Position numbers and translations under genes: made by a program. The notes below the pieces were generated by a model. It worked only from the letters and a program-made list of their open reading frames with translations. It was not told the origin of the DNA and ran no database searches. From the NCBI GenBank assembly GCA_040219735.1, contig JAVJRX010000119.1: DNA of 64,000 bases. One strand, 5' to 3'. Source of the DNA: Coleofasciculus sp040219735 (lineage in GTDB: Bacteria > Cyanobacteriota > Cyanobacteriia > Cyanobacteriales > Coleofasciculaceae). Numbering within the stretch: the first letter of the stretch is position 1; the number at the start of each line of letters is the position of its first letter. Shown piece by piece: positions 16,148 to 25,400 of this stretch.

Positions 16148-17377
16148 ATGAGGACAGCTCACCAGTACCGATTACGTCCAACAAAACAACAAGTTATTCA
16201 GCTAGACAGATGGCTGTCTATGTTGTGCGCTCAGTACAACTATTTGTTGGCTGATAGGTTTAATTGGTATGAGCAGAATCGTTCTCCTGTTAACGCTTGT
16301 CCTCTTGTTTGTCATTTGCCAGAGTTGCGGGATAATCCTGACTATTACAGCCAGAAGAAAACGTTACCGCAACTTAAGAAAGCTCATCCTTGGTACGGCG
16401 AAATCTATTCGCAAGTTCTTCAGGATGTAGTTAAACGAGTCAAGATAACGTTTGACCATTTCTTGAAGGGTGATAGTAACGGCAAACGAAGTGGTAAACC
16501 TCGGTTCAAGGCTCGTAACCGCTATCGCACCTTCACTTATCCCCAGATGAAAGAAGGATGTTTACAGGGCAATCTGATTAACTTGCCGATGTTTGGCAAG
16601 GTCAAAGTTGTCTGGCATCGCCCGATACCTGATGGGTTTAAAATCAAAACTGCATCTGTTACCTTGAAAGCTGATGGCTACTATGTCACGCTCTCCTTAG
16701 AAGATAAAACTGTTCCAGAAATTAAGCCAGACTTCAACCCAGATAAAATTACTGGGATTGATATGGGTTTAAAAGAATTCTTGACAACTTCAGAGGGTGA
16801 AACCGTTGCTATTCCTCAACACTACCGCAAGTCCCAGAAGCGCCTACGGGTTATCCAGAAACGGGTATCACGCCGCAAAAAAGGGAGTAACGGCAGACTT
16901 AAAGCTATCAAGCAACTGGGAAAACAGCACAAAAAAGTTGCAGATAAACGCAAGGATTTCCACTTCAAGACAGCTAATTATCTGCTGTCAAAATACGATG
17001 TAGTTGCTCATGAAGAGTTAAGCGTTTCTGGTCTAGCTCGTACCCGATTGGCAAAATCTGTGTTGGATGCGGGGTGGTCAAACTTTCTGTCGATACTGAC
17101 AAACAAAGCCGAAAATGCTGGGAAGTTGGTTGTGCCAGTAAGCGCCCGTAATACCTCACAAGATTGCTCCAATTGTGGTGAGAAAGTACCAAAAAAGCTG
17201 CATATTCGTTGGCATGACTGCCCTCATTGTGGATGCTCTCTTGACCGCGATCATAATGCAGCTATCAATATCAGAAATAGGGCTGAGGGGCATCCAGTCC
17301 TTAAAGCGCAACGCCTCCTAAGCAATAGCCGGATTGGTTGCGAAGCCTACACTGTACCTGTACTCAGGTCAGTGTAG
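16148..17377 (+). CDS. tnpB: TnpB, RNA-guided nuclease of IS605-type element
   Basis: 409 aa, full length. N-terminal OrfB helix-turn-helix region, then the split RuvC fold: Asp in GIDMGLKEF, Glu in VAHEELSVSGL, Asp in LDRDHNAA. A four-cysteine zinc finger CSNCGEK...CPHCG sits between the last two. All catalytic residues are present, so the nuclease may be active. Known TnpB proteins use an RNA made from the 3' end of the gene and element right end to cut the empty donor site, favouring element retention. Start ATG follows GAGAGGG by a few bases. Confidence 0.93.
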   Translation: MRTAHQYRLRPTKQQVIQLDRWLSMLCAQYNYLLADRFNWYEQNRSPVNACPLVCHLPELRDNPDYYSQKKTLPQLKKAHPWYGEIYSQVLQDVVKRVKITFDHFLKGDSNGKRSGKPRFKARNRYRTFTYPQMKEGCLQGNLINLPMFGKVKVVWHRPIPDGFKIKTASVTLKADGYYVTLSLEDKTVPEIKPDFNPDKITGIDMGLKEFLTTSEGETVAIPQHYRKSQKRLRVIQKRVSRRKKGSNGRLKAIKQLGKQHKKVADKRKDFHFKTANYLLSKYDVVAHEELSVSGLARTRLAKSVLDAGWSNFLSILTNKAENAGKLVVPVSARNTSQDCSNCGEKVPKKLHIRWHDCPHCGCSLDRDHNAAINIRNRAEGHPVLKAQRLLSNSRIGCEAYTVPVLRSV

Positions 17378-17378
17378 G
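17346..17378 (+). ncRNA. Right-end hairpin; presumed 3' scaffold of TnpB guide RNA
   Basis: CCTACACTG / CAGTGTAGG outer stem (9 bp), bulged T, inner ACCTG-TACT-CAGGT. It overlaps the stop codon of tnpB, which is where reRNA/omegaRNA scaffolds end in studied systems. The guide would then be the flanking DNA just downstream. The RNA itself is inferred. Confidence 0.45.
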
Positions 17379-17566
17379 AGTATGTCACCCGTAGCTACCG
17401 TAAAATCTACTGGTTTTGCCTTTTGAGTTCTGTTAACCGCAACTTGGGATCATCATCCTCTATGCAGATTCCAGCCATTCACCACCTTGGTAAACTGCCA
17501 AGGTAGGGATACTCACCCTGCAATATCCCGACCCAATTTCTGTTGCCGACTCCATCGTTTTGAAGA

Positions 17567-19630
17567 ATGACCCAACCGCAGGTTGACAAAAGCCAGTATA
17601 AATTACCCCTAAAGCAATGGTTTAAGGGAATTATTAGCGGACTACTCGGATTCATCCTGTTTCTGTCTTTGTCAGGGTTTCCCGCCGTGGCGCAAAATGA
17701 ACCCTTCCAGATTCCCACTTTAGATCGCCCACCGCAGGAAGCGATTGAAAAAGAACCCCCGGTTTCCCCAGAACCCGGTACGCCCGGAATTATTAGCCAA
17801 CAGGAAGTTACCACATTTGTGAACAATTTCTTTGAACAGGAGATGCCCAAGTCTCACGTTCCTGGTGCGGTAATTTCTGTGGTCAAAGATGGAACTCTTT
17901 TATTCACCAAAGGCTATGGTTATGCCAACATCGAGAAAAAAATTCCTGTTGTTGCCGATCGCACGCTGTTTCGGGTTGCTTCTTTGTCTAAACTCTTCAC
18001 GGCTACCGCCACAATGCAATTGTACGAGAAGGGACAGATTGATTTAAATGGTGATGTTAGCCAATACCTGGAACGCTTTCAACTCGACAACCCCCACTCT
18101 GAACCAGTGACCTTTGCCCAGCTGATGATGCATACCGATGGTAGCACGAAGCGTCTGGTTGGACTCGCCGCCCGCACTGAACAAGAGATGACGCCCTTAG
18201 GGGATTACCTGGCTGATCATATGCCGCCGATTGTCTGGCAACCGGGAGAATTGTACAGCTATTCCAGCCATGCTACAGCTTTATTGGGTTATTTGGTGGA
18301 ACAGATATCAAATCGCCCATTTTTGGAATATATTAACAACAATATTCTACAACCCCTAGATATGCAGCGCAGCAGCTTTGCTCAACCCCCGCCACCGGAT
18401 TTAGCGGATGATTTGGCGGTTGGCTATCAGTATCAAAATGGCAACTACAACGCTGTTCCCTTCCTCTACCTTAATATTGCACCCGCCGCCTCCCTGAGTG
18501 CCACCGCCACAGATATGGCACATTTTATGATTGCTCACTTGCAACAGGGTCGTTATGAAAACGAGCGTATCTTAGAGGAGGATACGGCGAAACTCATGCA
18601 CCAGACCCATTTTAAACCTCACCCAAAATTACCCGGAACTAGCTACGGGTTTCGGGAACGCTTGGTTAATAATATCCGCGCGATCGGGCATTTAGGCAGC
18701 TTACGGGGGTATTCGAGTTCGCTGACGTTAATCCCTGACCAAAATATTGGTATTTTCATTGCCTCTAATAGTTTTAGCGGAATTCATAGTAAATTCCTCA
18801 ATCAATTTTTTGATCATTATTTTCCGGTTGACCAAGAGTCTACACCCATTCAATCCCTTGATACTTCCCAGGTAGAACTTGATCGGTTTATGGGGACTTA
18901 TCGAGATATGGAATATCCCCGCCATACGTTTACAAAACTGGCAGGAACATTCAAACATATCAATATTAAAAAAACTGATGACAACCGATTGGAAATTCAG
19001 ACTCCTAGTCTCTTCTTTTTGAATAAAATCAAACCCGTTCAGCTTGAACCTGTAGAGCCACTGTTATTTAAACGAGTGGATACGCCGACATTTACGGCGT
19101 TTGAGGAAAATGAGGAGGGACAGATTACTTTTGCCTACAATCCCCTGTTTCCCAAGATTGGCACTTATGAGCGGATATCCTGGTATGAAGGGATTTGGGT
19201 GCATTTTGGACTTGTCGGGTTTTGTGTTTTGGTGTTCCTATCCGCTATTAGTAGGGGAATCGTACAACCCTTAATTCAATGGTGGCGGGGAAAGTTTAGT
19301 CAAGATAAACAGCAACATAACTCAGCGTGGCGATTAGCGGGAGCGATCGCGACTTTAAATTTAGTCTTCCTGATTGGCTTACCCCTGTCACTCTGGCTGA
19401 TCGGCGTCTGGAAGTTAGCCTACGGCGTTCCCCCTGTCGCGATCGCACTCTTGTGTCTTCCTGTCTTAACCGCTTTGGCTACCCTGGGATTGCTGGCTTT
19501 TACCGTGTTAGCTTGGAAAAATCAGTACTGGTCTTTTGGGGCGCGATCGCATTATTCTGTGATCACATTAGCCGCCTTAGTTTTCATCGGCGTTTTGGCG
19601 TACTGGAATTTACTCGGATTTCAGTTCTAA
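17567..19630 (+). CDS. Membrane-attached serine hydrolase (beta-lactamase/PBP4* fold)
   Basis: 687 aa. Hydrophobic export segment at about residues 27-45 (ISGLLGFILFLSLSGFPAVA). The serine-hydrolase domain has Ser139-x-x-Lys142 (SLSK) and Tyr232-Ser-Ser in place of YxN, with GHLGSLRG late. After about residue 545 come four to five hydrophobic stretches, a membrane tail seen in many serine hydrolases of this kind. Likely acts outside the cytoplasmic membrane on peptides or esters; resembling class C beta-lactamases and D-aminopeptidases does not imply antibiotic resistance. Small hairpin 17484-17504 lies just upstream. Confidence 0.88.
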   Translation: MTQPQVDKSQYKLPLKQWFKGIISGLLGFILFLSLSGFPAVAQNEPFQIPTLDRPPQEAIEKEPPVSPEPGTPGIISQQEVTTFVNNFFEQEMPKSHVPGAVISVVKDGTLLFTKGYGYANIEKKIPVVADRTLFRVASLSKLFTATATMQLYEKGQIDLNGDVSQYLERFQLDNPHSEPVTFAQLMMHTDGSTKRLVGLAARTEQEMTPLGDYLADHMPPIVWQPGELYSYSSHATALLGYLVEQISNRPFLEYINNNILQPLDMQRSSFAQPPPPDLADDLAVGYQYQNGNYNAVPFLYLNIAPAASLSATATDMAHFMIAHLQQGRYENERILEEDTAKLMHQTHFKPHPKLPGTSYGFRERLVNNIRAIGHLGSLRGYSSSLTLIPDQNIGIFIASNSFSGIHSKFLNQFFDHYFPVDQESTPIQSLDTSQVELDRFMGTYRDMEYPRHTFTKLAGTFKHINIKKTDDNRLEIQTPSLFFLNKIKPVQLEPVEPLLFKRVDTPTFTAFEENEEGQITFAYNPLFPKIGTYERISWYEGIWVHFGLVGFCVLVFLSAISRGIVQPLIQWWRGKFSQDKQQHNSAWRLAGAIATLNLVFLIGLPLSLWLIGVWKLAYGVPPVAIALLCLPVLTALATLGLLAFTVLAWKNQYWSFGARSHYSVITLAALVFIGVLAYWNLLGFQF

Positions 19631-19810
19631 TCTGGAATTCCTAACTCTCTGTCCCATTAACATCCTTAGCCTGACCCCTGCAAGTCTATTGTTCTGACGT
19701 TTTATTAGGAAATGTAAAAAAATATCACAAAAAGGGGTATTTTCCGTAAAAGCTACCGTGAAATCTAGAGTAACTAGTGAAGGTGATTTCGTATCGGCTA
19801 ACCGCTTCGA

Positions 19811-19816
19811 TATAAT
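19811..19816 (+). promoter_or_regulatory. Candidate -10 box (TATAAT)
   Basis: Consensus TATAAT 30 bp upstream of the ATG at 19846, with GGAG in between as ribosome site. No good -35 box at 17 bp spacing, so this might be an activator-dependent promoter. Confidence 0.4.
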
Positions 19817-19845
19817 CTGAATTTACTCAAACTGGAGACAGGGTT

Positions 19846-21210
19846 ATGGCTGAGCCAAACATGTTAAAGCTTGCTAAGCAAGGTAATCCTAAAGCAATTG
19901 CGGCAATGATTAACCGCTCACTGCGAGCCAAGCATATCATCGCCAAGGTTAATCGCCAGGATGATGGTTTGCAAGTCTTGGTGGAATCAGCGCAAATTCC
20001 CAATCAAAAAGCGACAGTTTCTTTTATTCGTCAGGGTTTAACCAAGCTAGGTATTGAGACGATTAAAACGGTGCAAGTTTATGGGCGTCAGAAAGGACAA
20101 GAATCTTTTGCTTGGAATCAAAGCTTTGAGATAGAATCCTCATCCTCTCAAGCCGCAGATGTTCAAGACTCAGATCCCGATTTAAATCTGCACCAAACTC
20201 CCGCAGACGTTGCTGCTGAAAATGATACATCTTCCAGTTTCCAATCCCCTGGTTTAGAACCACCACCAGGTTCAAATTTTGCCAAAGTTCCTAGTCACGC
20301 TGTTGGAGGGTATACATCCTCACACAATCGACAAACAAGCGCCCATACTCCACACCATAGCAATCAATCCAGCCATTCCAGACCTCGCCAACCCATGAAA
20401 CCCTTGAGTGTGGGTAATGTGGTTAGTGCGAGTCTGCGGTTGTATCGCGATCGGTTCAAACTATATTTTGGTCTGGCATTTCAGGCATTTTTATGGGGAA
20501 TAGTACCGATTTACGGATGGGCAAAATTTTATCAAATTCAGGGTATTATTTCACGTCATGCCGTTAGTGAGTTTGCTGAGCAACCGGAAACAATCGATAG
20601 TATTCGTACTCAGCTAAATCCGAAAATGTGGGACTTTTGGATTGCTCAGATCTTAATTGGGCTGATTTCTTTTGGCGTCAATTTTGCGCTGTCTATCTTG
20701 TCAGTAATTATTGTTAGTATACCAACAATGATTGTTTCGACGGTTTTTCCAGATAATGTAACGTTAGTTGCTATCTTAAATATTCTAGGATTGGTGATTA
20801 ATGTAGTAAGTCTATTTATTTTCATCTGGGTCTACTCTCACTTCTGTATTGCTGAGTTACCGCTAGCCGTAGAACCGGGTATGAGTTCAACGAGTTGCCT
20901 TGACCGCAGCTGGCAATTGACAAAGGGGTTAGTCATCCAAATTACGGGGGTAATTACCGTCGCTTTTCTGATCACAATTCCGCTAGGAGTGCTCGCTTTC
21001 ATTCCTATAGTGCTGATAATTCCAAGTTTATTTATGGCGCCCTCGCCAGAGGCATTAATTTCTAGCCTAGGGGTGTTAATTCCATTAACATTCATTATGA
21101 TTATCTTGGCTGGTCTGTTAGTCATGCCATTTTGGCAAATCATTAAAGCCGTCATTTACTATGATCTCCGCAATCGCCGGGAAGGAATGGGTTTACAGTT
21201 ACGCCATTGA
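19846..21210 (+). CDS. Cyanobacterial multi-pass membrane protein, unknown function
   Basis: 454 aa in three parts. Residues 1-95 form a soluble domain starting MLKLAKQGNPKAIAAMINR, a module repeated in many cyanobacterial membrane proteins. Residues 95-185 are Ser/Pro/His-rich and probably disordered. From about 185 on, six or so transmembrane helices start with PLSVGNVVSASLRLYRDRF, like the DUF975/GPDPase membrane domain. No catalytic residues seen. GC and codons match neighbours. Confidence 0.75.
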   Translation: MAEPNMLKLAKQGNPKAIAAMINRSLRAKHIIAKVNRQDDGLQVLVESAQIPNQKATVSFIRQGLTKLGIETIKTVQVYGRQKGQESFAWNQSFEIESSSSQAADVQDSDPDLNLHQTPADVAAENDTSSSFQSPGLEPPPGSNFAKVPSHAVGGYTSSHNRQTSAHTPHHSNQSSHSRPRQPMKPLSVGNVVSASLRLYRDRFKLYFGLAFQAFLWGIVPIYGWAKFYQIQGIISRHAVSEFAEQPETIDSIRTQLNPKMWDFWIAQILIGLISFGVNFALSILSVIIVSIPTMIVSTVFPDNVTLVAILNILGLVINVVSLFIFIWVYSHFCIAELPLAVEPGMSSTSCLDRSWQLTKGLVIQITGVITVAFLITIPLGVLAFIPIVLIIPSLFMAPSPEALISSLGVLIPLTFIMIILAGLLVMPFWQIIKAVIYYDLRNRREGMGLQLRH

Positions 21211-21310
21211 CAAAGCCAAGCGCAATAATTCAACCCCTGAATCGAGGCAGAATGCCCTATAACCAACAATAGAGCGATAAGATAGGCTTGGCTTCGTTCA
21301 AACCCTAGCA

Positions 21311-23029
21311 GTGATGGATGTAGATAAACGCTTAGGTTCAGTCATTGAAGGTTCTCTCTCCGGCGGATTGGAAGTGCGATTAAATGCGGATGTCTCCGTG
21401 GAAGATATGCGCGTGGGCAAATTTCTGGTTGTTAAAGGGGTGCGATCGCGCTTTTTCTGTATGCTGACGGATGTGGCTCTAGGAACCTCCAGTCAGCGGA
21501 TTTGGGCGAATCCCCCCCATCCCGATGATGAATTTTTGCGTGAGGTTCTCGCCGGAAGTGGCACCTTTGGGACGATCAATCTAACCCCGATGCTGATGTT
21601 GACGCCAAACACGGGAAAACGCGAGACACCTAACCTTAATCTGAATGGCAAAAGTCCTTTAGCGTCGTTTCAACCTCAAAGTAGTGATAACGACGACGAA
21701 TTACTTCCGGTGAAAACGATTCCCAGTCACTTCTCCCAAGTCTATGACGCTAGTGAACGAGATTTCCGCAAGGTGTTTGGCTGGGAAGATGACCCCCATC
21801 GGCGTAATTTTTCTGTCGGTCAACCCCTTGACATGGAAGTGCCAATATGCTTAGACCTAGATCGGTTTGTGGAACGCAGTAATGGTATATTTGGCAAATC
21901 GGGAACCGGGAAATCCTTTCTAACTCGCTTATTATTATCCGGGATTATTCGCAAGCAAGCGGCGGTTAATTTAATCTTCGATATGCACTCCGAATATGGA
22001 TGGGAAGCCGTATCGGAGGGAAAACAATTTAGTACCGTCAAAGGATTACGCCAACTCTTTCCCAATCAAGTCCAAGTTTACACCCTTGACCCGGAATCCA
22101 CCCAACGCCGAGGGATTCGAGACGCCCAGGAAATGTATCTCAGTTTCGATCAAATTGAAGTCGAAGATATTATGCTGGTGCGAGGGGAGTTAAACCTGTC
22201 TGAGGCGAGTCTAGAAAATGCGATTATTCTCCGCAATGAGTTTGGCAAAACCTGGATTACTCAACTCCTGAATATGACGAATGAGGATATCCAGATATTT
22301 TGCGATGAGAAGCGGGGAAATAAGTCTTCAATTATGGCATTACAGCGCAAGTTACTGCGTCTAGAGGAGTTAAAGTACATACGAAGTGCTTGTCCTAACA
22401 ATTATATTGACCAGATTCTGCAATCCTTGGATGCGGGGAAGCATGTGGTGGTGGAATTTGGTTCTCAATCGAATATGCTCTCCTATATGTTAGCCACGAA
22501 TGTGATGACACGCCGCATTCATGGTAAATATGTGCGTAAGGCGGAGAAATTTCTGCAAAGCAAAAATCCATGCGATCGCCCGCGCCCATTAGTGATTACG
22601 ATTGAAGAGGCGCACCGTTTCCTGGATTCAGCGACAGTACGTCAAACCATCTTTGGCATTATCGCCCGGGAGATGCGGAAATATTTCGTTACATTACTAA
22701 TTGTCGATCAGCGTCCATCAGGGATTGATAATGAAGTCATGTCTCAGGTTGGCACCCGAATTACCTGTTTATTGAATGATGATAAGGATATTGAGGCTAT
22801 CTTTACCGGAGTTTCAGGAGGTCAAAGTTTGCGATCAGTTTTAGCTAAGTTGGATTCTAAACAACAGGCATTAATTTTAGGACATGCCGTACCCATGCCA
22901 GTTGTTGTGCGAACTCGTCCTTATGATCAAGCATTCTACGCAGAAATTGGCGAACCCTCTTGGGATGAAATGTCCGATGAGGAGGTATTTGCTGCAGCTG
23001 ATGCAGCTAAAGCAGATTTAGGCTTTTAA
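21311..23029 (+). CDS. HerA-like/DUF87 P-loop ATPase
   Basis: 572 aa, starting GTG (21311) or ATG (21314). An N-terminal beta-barrel-like region is followed by Walker A FGKSGTGKSFL near residue 200, Walker B region VITIEEAHRFL and an arginine-containing VDQRPSGIDNEVMSQ. This is the VirB4/HerA translocase superfamily, which pump DNA as hexamers. HerA often pairs with NurA nuclease; none is adjacent here. The next gene, convergent, is a restriction-endonuclease-like protein, possibly a coincidence. Confidence 0.85.
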   Translation: MMDVDKRLGSVIEGSLSGGLEVRLNADVSVEDMRVGKFLVVKGVRSRFFCMLTDVALGTSSQRIWANPPHPDDEFLREVLAGSGTFGTINLTPMLMLTPNTGKRETPNLNLNGKSPLASFQPQSSDNDDELLPVKTIPSHFSQVYDASERDFRKVFGWEDDPHRRNFSVGQPLDMEVPICLDLDRFVERSNGIFGKSGTGKSFLTRLLLSGIIRKQAAVNLIFDMHSEYGWEAVSEGKQFSTVKGLRQLFPNQVQVYTLDPESTQRRGIRDAQEMYLSFDQIEVEDIMLVRGELNLSEASLENAIILRNEFGKTWITQLLNMTNEDIQIFCDEKRGNKSSIMALQRKLLRLEELKYIRSACPNNYIDQILQSLDAGKHVVVEFGSQSNMLSYMLATNVMTRRIHGKYVRKAEKFLQSKNPCDRPRPLVITIEEAHRFLDSATVRQTIFGIIAREMRKYFVTLLIVDQRPSGIDNEVMSQVGTRITCLLNDDKDIEAIFTGVSGGQSLRSVLAKLDSKQQALILGHAVPMPVVVRTRPYDQAFYAEIGEPSWDEMSDEEVFAAADAAKADLGF

Positions 23030-23152
23030 ACCAGGTTCGTCGTTGTGCTGTCTTCGCCCTCATCGTTAAAACACTCATGAGTTATTTTGCTACCTACCTA
23101 AACAAAATCTGTACCTCCCAATCCATTCAATCCATTTATTTCAGTAACCCAT

Positions 23153-24052
23153 TTAAGGAAGATTGCTCGAATATTCGCGGTGGAATTCTTCGTAAATTAT
23201 CCTTAATATTTTTTCTCGGTCTTCCATGTCTTCAAAGTGAGACGCTAATTTTAAGATTTCCTTAATAGTAATTGATTGAACCTTCATGTTAATTAAGTAA
23301 CTTTTAATATCTTTCGAGATATCATCGATAATCAAAATCACATTGCCATCGCTCAAGCGTTCCCGGTCAAAATTACCCTTAAGTTCTGCATAAATATCAT
23401 CCGCTACAGCTTTACTATAAACCTTTAGTTTTTTAATTTGATAAACCACCCCAAAGTTAGTCGATATATCAACTCCGCTATCATTTGCCGATGTGCGTGT
23501 ATCTCTATAGAGTTTACAGGAAAATTTTTCAAGATGCACCTTGATAACAGCAAAGCTGAATATCTCAAAATTGGTTGAATTTTGACGAATATTCTCTTCT
23601 ATGAAATTAAGAAATTGATTATTGTGCAATGATAGTTCAGAGCGAATTTCCCGATTGCTTAAGAGAGGAATTTCACCTAATTTACCGCTAATATGTTGCT
23701 GAATTCTTTCAGGAATCCATTGATCCAGCAATTGAGCATTATTTACATAGGGTGACGTAAATTCATATTCACCGCTATTAATCGCTCTTAACACTCCGTA
23801 TTTAGGTAGATTCCTAGACGGATAGGCATCATAGTATTTACCCCCTATATGTAAATCATGTTGCAAATAATCAATCATAGCGTTAACGGTTTTTTGATAA
23901 GCTGCTTTAATCTCAGAGTTTAAAAAAATAGTTTTTTTATTAGATAGGTATTCCTTAACCAAGGCGAGAGTAATTACAGGAAAAATAACTTTAGTTTGTG
24001 AGCGACTTAACATCATGTTGATGTTGTTTTTGCAAAAATTTTCGTCATTCAT
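23153..24052 (-). CDS. HaeII-like type II restriction endonuclease (no methylase seen)
   Basis: 299 aa, AT-rich gene. The block KLYRDTRTSANDSGVDIST and then VVYQIKKLKVYS gives an Asp195 ... Gln205-x-Lys207 arrangement like the PD-(D/E)xK nucleases with a Q-x-K variant. From memory the region resembles the HaeII family, which cuts RGCGCY. No methyltransferase gene is within the window, so it may be an orphan, be paired with a distant methylase, or have another specificity. Convergent with the HerA-like gene. Assignment rests on motif recognition only. Confidence 0.55.
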   Translation of the reverse strand: MNDENFCKNNINMMLSRSQTKVIFPVITLALVKEYLSNKKTIFLNSEIKAAYQKTVNAMIDYLQHDLHIGGKYYDAYPSRNLPKYGVLRAINSGEYEFTSPYVNNAQLLDQWIPERIQQHISGKLGEIPLLSNREIRSELSLHNNQFLNFIEENIRQNSTNFEIFSFAVIKVHLEKFSCKLYRDTRTSANDSGVDISTNFGVVYQIKKLKVYSKAVADDIYAELKGNFDRERLSDGNVILIIDDISKDIKSYLINMKVQSITIKEILKLASHFEDMEDREKILRIIYEEFHREYSSNLP

Positions 24053-24152
24053 GAGATTATCTTAATCTTAATATGAATGGCACAGACTTAAGCCCTGAAC
24101 CAAAGCTTATACCTTTTAAAACTCACATTTTGCACCAGTCTCATCAACCGCT

Positions 24153-24260
24153 TTGGGTTAAAACCCAAGGCTAAAAGCGAAAGTCGTCTAAAGAGGACTG
24201 CATCTCTAGTTTTAGTCCATTTTAATGGACTTGAGCTTTTAGCCAAGAACTTGAGTTCTT
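24153..24260. repeat. Composite hairpin element
   Basis: Nested inverted repeats: TTGGGTT-AA-AACCCAA at 24153-24168, then GGCTAAAAGC (24169-24178) pairing with GCTTTTAGCC (24235-24244), enclosing GTCCATT-TT-AATGGAC at 24215-24230. A related pair of hairpins lies at 52854-52903. It is in the 247-bp gap between two minus-strand genes. Confidence 0.6.
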
Positions 24261-24299
24261 AGCGGGTGTCAGGGCTGATGAGGCTTACTCTAATTTTTA

Positions 24300-24866
24300 T
24301 TAAAAATCTACATCTTCATAAAGCGCTACCAACGTTCCGGTAAAATCAATACTTTCGAGTATAAATTCTTTCTGTATAGGAGTATAAAACTGTAACAACC
24401 ACTGCCCTTTATCATTGCGGCGGAAGCAATCAACTCGTTGCCGTTTAGTATTAATTAATACATATTCACGTAGACTTGCCAGTTCCTGGTAGTCGGCAAA
24501 TTTATCCCCTCGGTCAAACGCTTCAGTAGAATCCGATAAAACTTCGACAATTAGAGTCGGAAATCGCTTATAAGTCGAGGTTTCTTGATCCCGTGGGTCA
24601 CAAGTGACTATAACATCAGGATAATAGAATCGATTTAATGATTCTATGCGGGCTTTCATATCGGAAATATAGACTCGGCACCCCGAACCTCGGACATGAC
24701 TACGGAGTAGCGTGGCAAGGTTAAGGGCAATCGTAACATGAGGGTCACTGGCTCCAGCCATAGCATAGATTTGCCCATCAATATATTCGTGTTTGATCGG
24801 ACTCTGTTCCTCCAGTGTGAGATACTGATCAGGTGTAAGATAGGGATGTTCAGGAGCAGCAACCAT
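24300..24866 (-). CDS. Uma2/DUF820-family putative nuclease
   Basis: 188 aa from the ATG at 24866. The open frame runs further upstream to 24974, but those codons are made of palindromic repeats, so they are excluded. Typical Uma2 marks: LTPDQYLTLEEQSPIKHEYIDG (split), MAGASDPHVTIALNL, then FYYPDVIVTCDPRD and PTLIVEVLSDST, which supply Asp and Glu-x-x of a PD-(D/E)xK-like site. These are highly multiplied in cyanobacteria; role unknown, some linked to mobile DNA. Confidence 0.88.
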   Translation of the reverse strand: MVAAPEHPYLTPDQYLTLEEQSPIKHEYIDGQIYAMAGASDPHVTIALNLATLLRSHVRGSGCRVYISDMKARIESLNRFYYPDVIVTCDPRDQETSTYKRFPTLIVEVLSDSTEAFDRGDKFADYQELASLREYVLINTKRQRVDCFRRNDKGQWLLQFYTPIQKEFILESIDFTGTLVALYEDVDF

Positions 24867-24937
24867 CGTAATTTTTTTATAAAATGTTTTCCATAGTATA
24901 GCAAATGTAGGGGCACCATCCTTGCGCCTACACATAA

Positions 24938-24965
24938 GTAGAGACATTGCCTTTAACGTCTCTAC
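24938..24965. repeat. 28-nt palindrome, copy 1
   Basis: GTAGAGAC at the left end pairs with GTCTCTAC at the right end, with an A-C mismatch and a TT/AA pair inward. Preceded by a second short hairpin at 24907-24931 (GTAGGGGCA / TGCGCCTAC, one mismatch). Same family as copies at 31964, 38309, 46183 and 63792. Confidence 0.7.
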
Positions 24966-24973
24966 ACAAGGCA

Positions 24974-25321
24974 CTAACCCCCACTAATTTTGGCTTTATA
25001 GCCCAACTGGGTTAAGATTTCCAGTAGTTTCTGAGCATGATCTCCTTGGATTTCCAAGGTATCATCTTTAACCGTACCACCACTACCGCATTTGGTTTTA
25101 AGCTGTTTGAGAAGTTGAGTTAAGGTATCCGGTTTACATTGAAAACCACTAATTACCGTAACGGTTTTCCCCTTGCGCCCCTTACGAGAGGCTTGAATAC
25201 GCAAGTTTTGCTGATTGGGTGGAAGTTCTTGGACTCCGCGTTCCGTAGCCACCGGATTACCACCAAATTCTTGGTAAGCTACGCGCTTTTGGGAGGAGTT
25301 AGAGGATTGACGTTTAGACAT
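24974..25321 (-). CDS. yciH: SUI1/eIF1-like translation initiation factor YciH
   Basis: 115 aa. The SUI1 fold is evident in KTVTVISGFQCKPDTL, LKTKCGSGGTVKDDTLEIQG and ILTQLGYKAKISGG. Binds the small ribosomal subunit; in bacteria it can modulate start-site choice and inhibit initiation under stress. N-terminal 45 residues are basic and likely disordered. Alone on the minus strand upstream of Uma2. Confidence 0.92.
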   Translation of the reverse strand: MSKRQSSNSSQKRVAYQEFGGNPVATERGVQELPPNQQNLRIQASRKGRKGKTVTVISGFQCKPDTLTQLLKQLKTKCGSGGTVKDDTLEIQGDHAQKLLEILTQLGYKAKISGG

Positions 25322-25400
25322 AGCTGTTAAATCGTTTTGTTCAATTATCAGTGAGGAGGGCGGATTTTAAGGAAAGACGTGCCATGTTAGTTTCTCATTT

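Larger units (their letters stand above)
15875..17378 (+). mobile_element. IS200/IS605-type element carrying only tnpB
   Basis: Bounded by two imperfect hairpins that share the same apical sequence ACCTGTAC(C/T)CAGGT: 15875-15909 on the left and 17346-17378 on the right, as expected for subterminal palindromes of this family. Inside are tnpB and a broken small divergent gene. No tnpA (Y1 transposase) is present, so movement would need TnpA from elsewhere. Exact cleavage points were not determined. Confidence 0.75.

Noticed and set aside
24867..24974. N-terminal extension of the Uma2 gene
   Set aside because: Encoded by two palindromic repeats; family start is at 24866.
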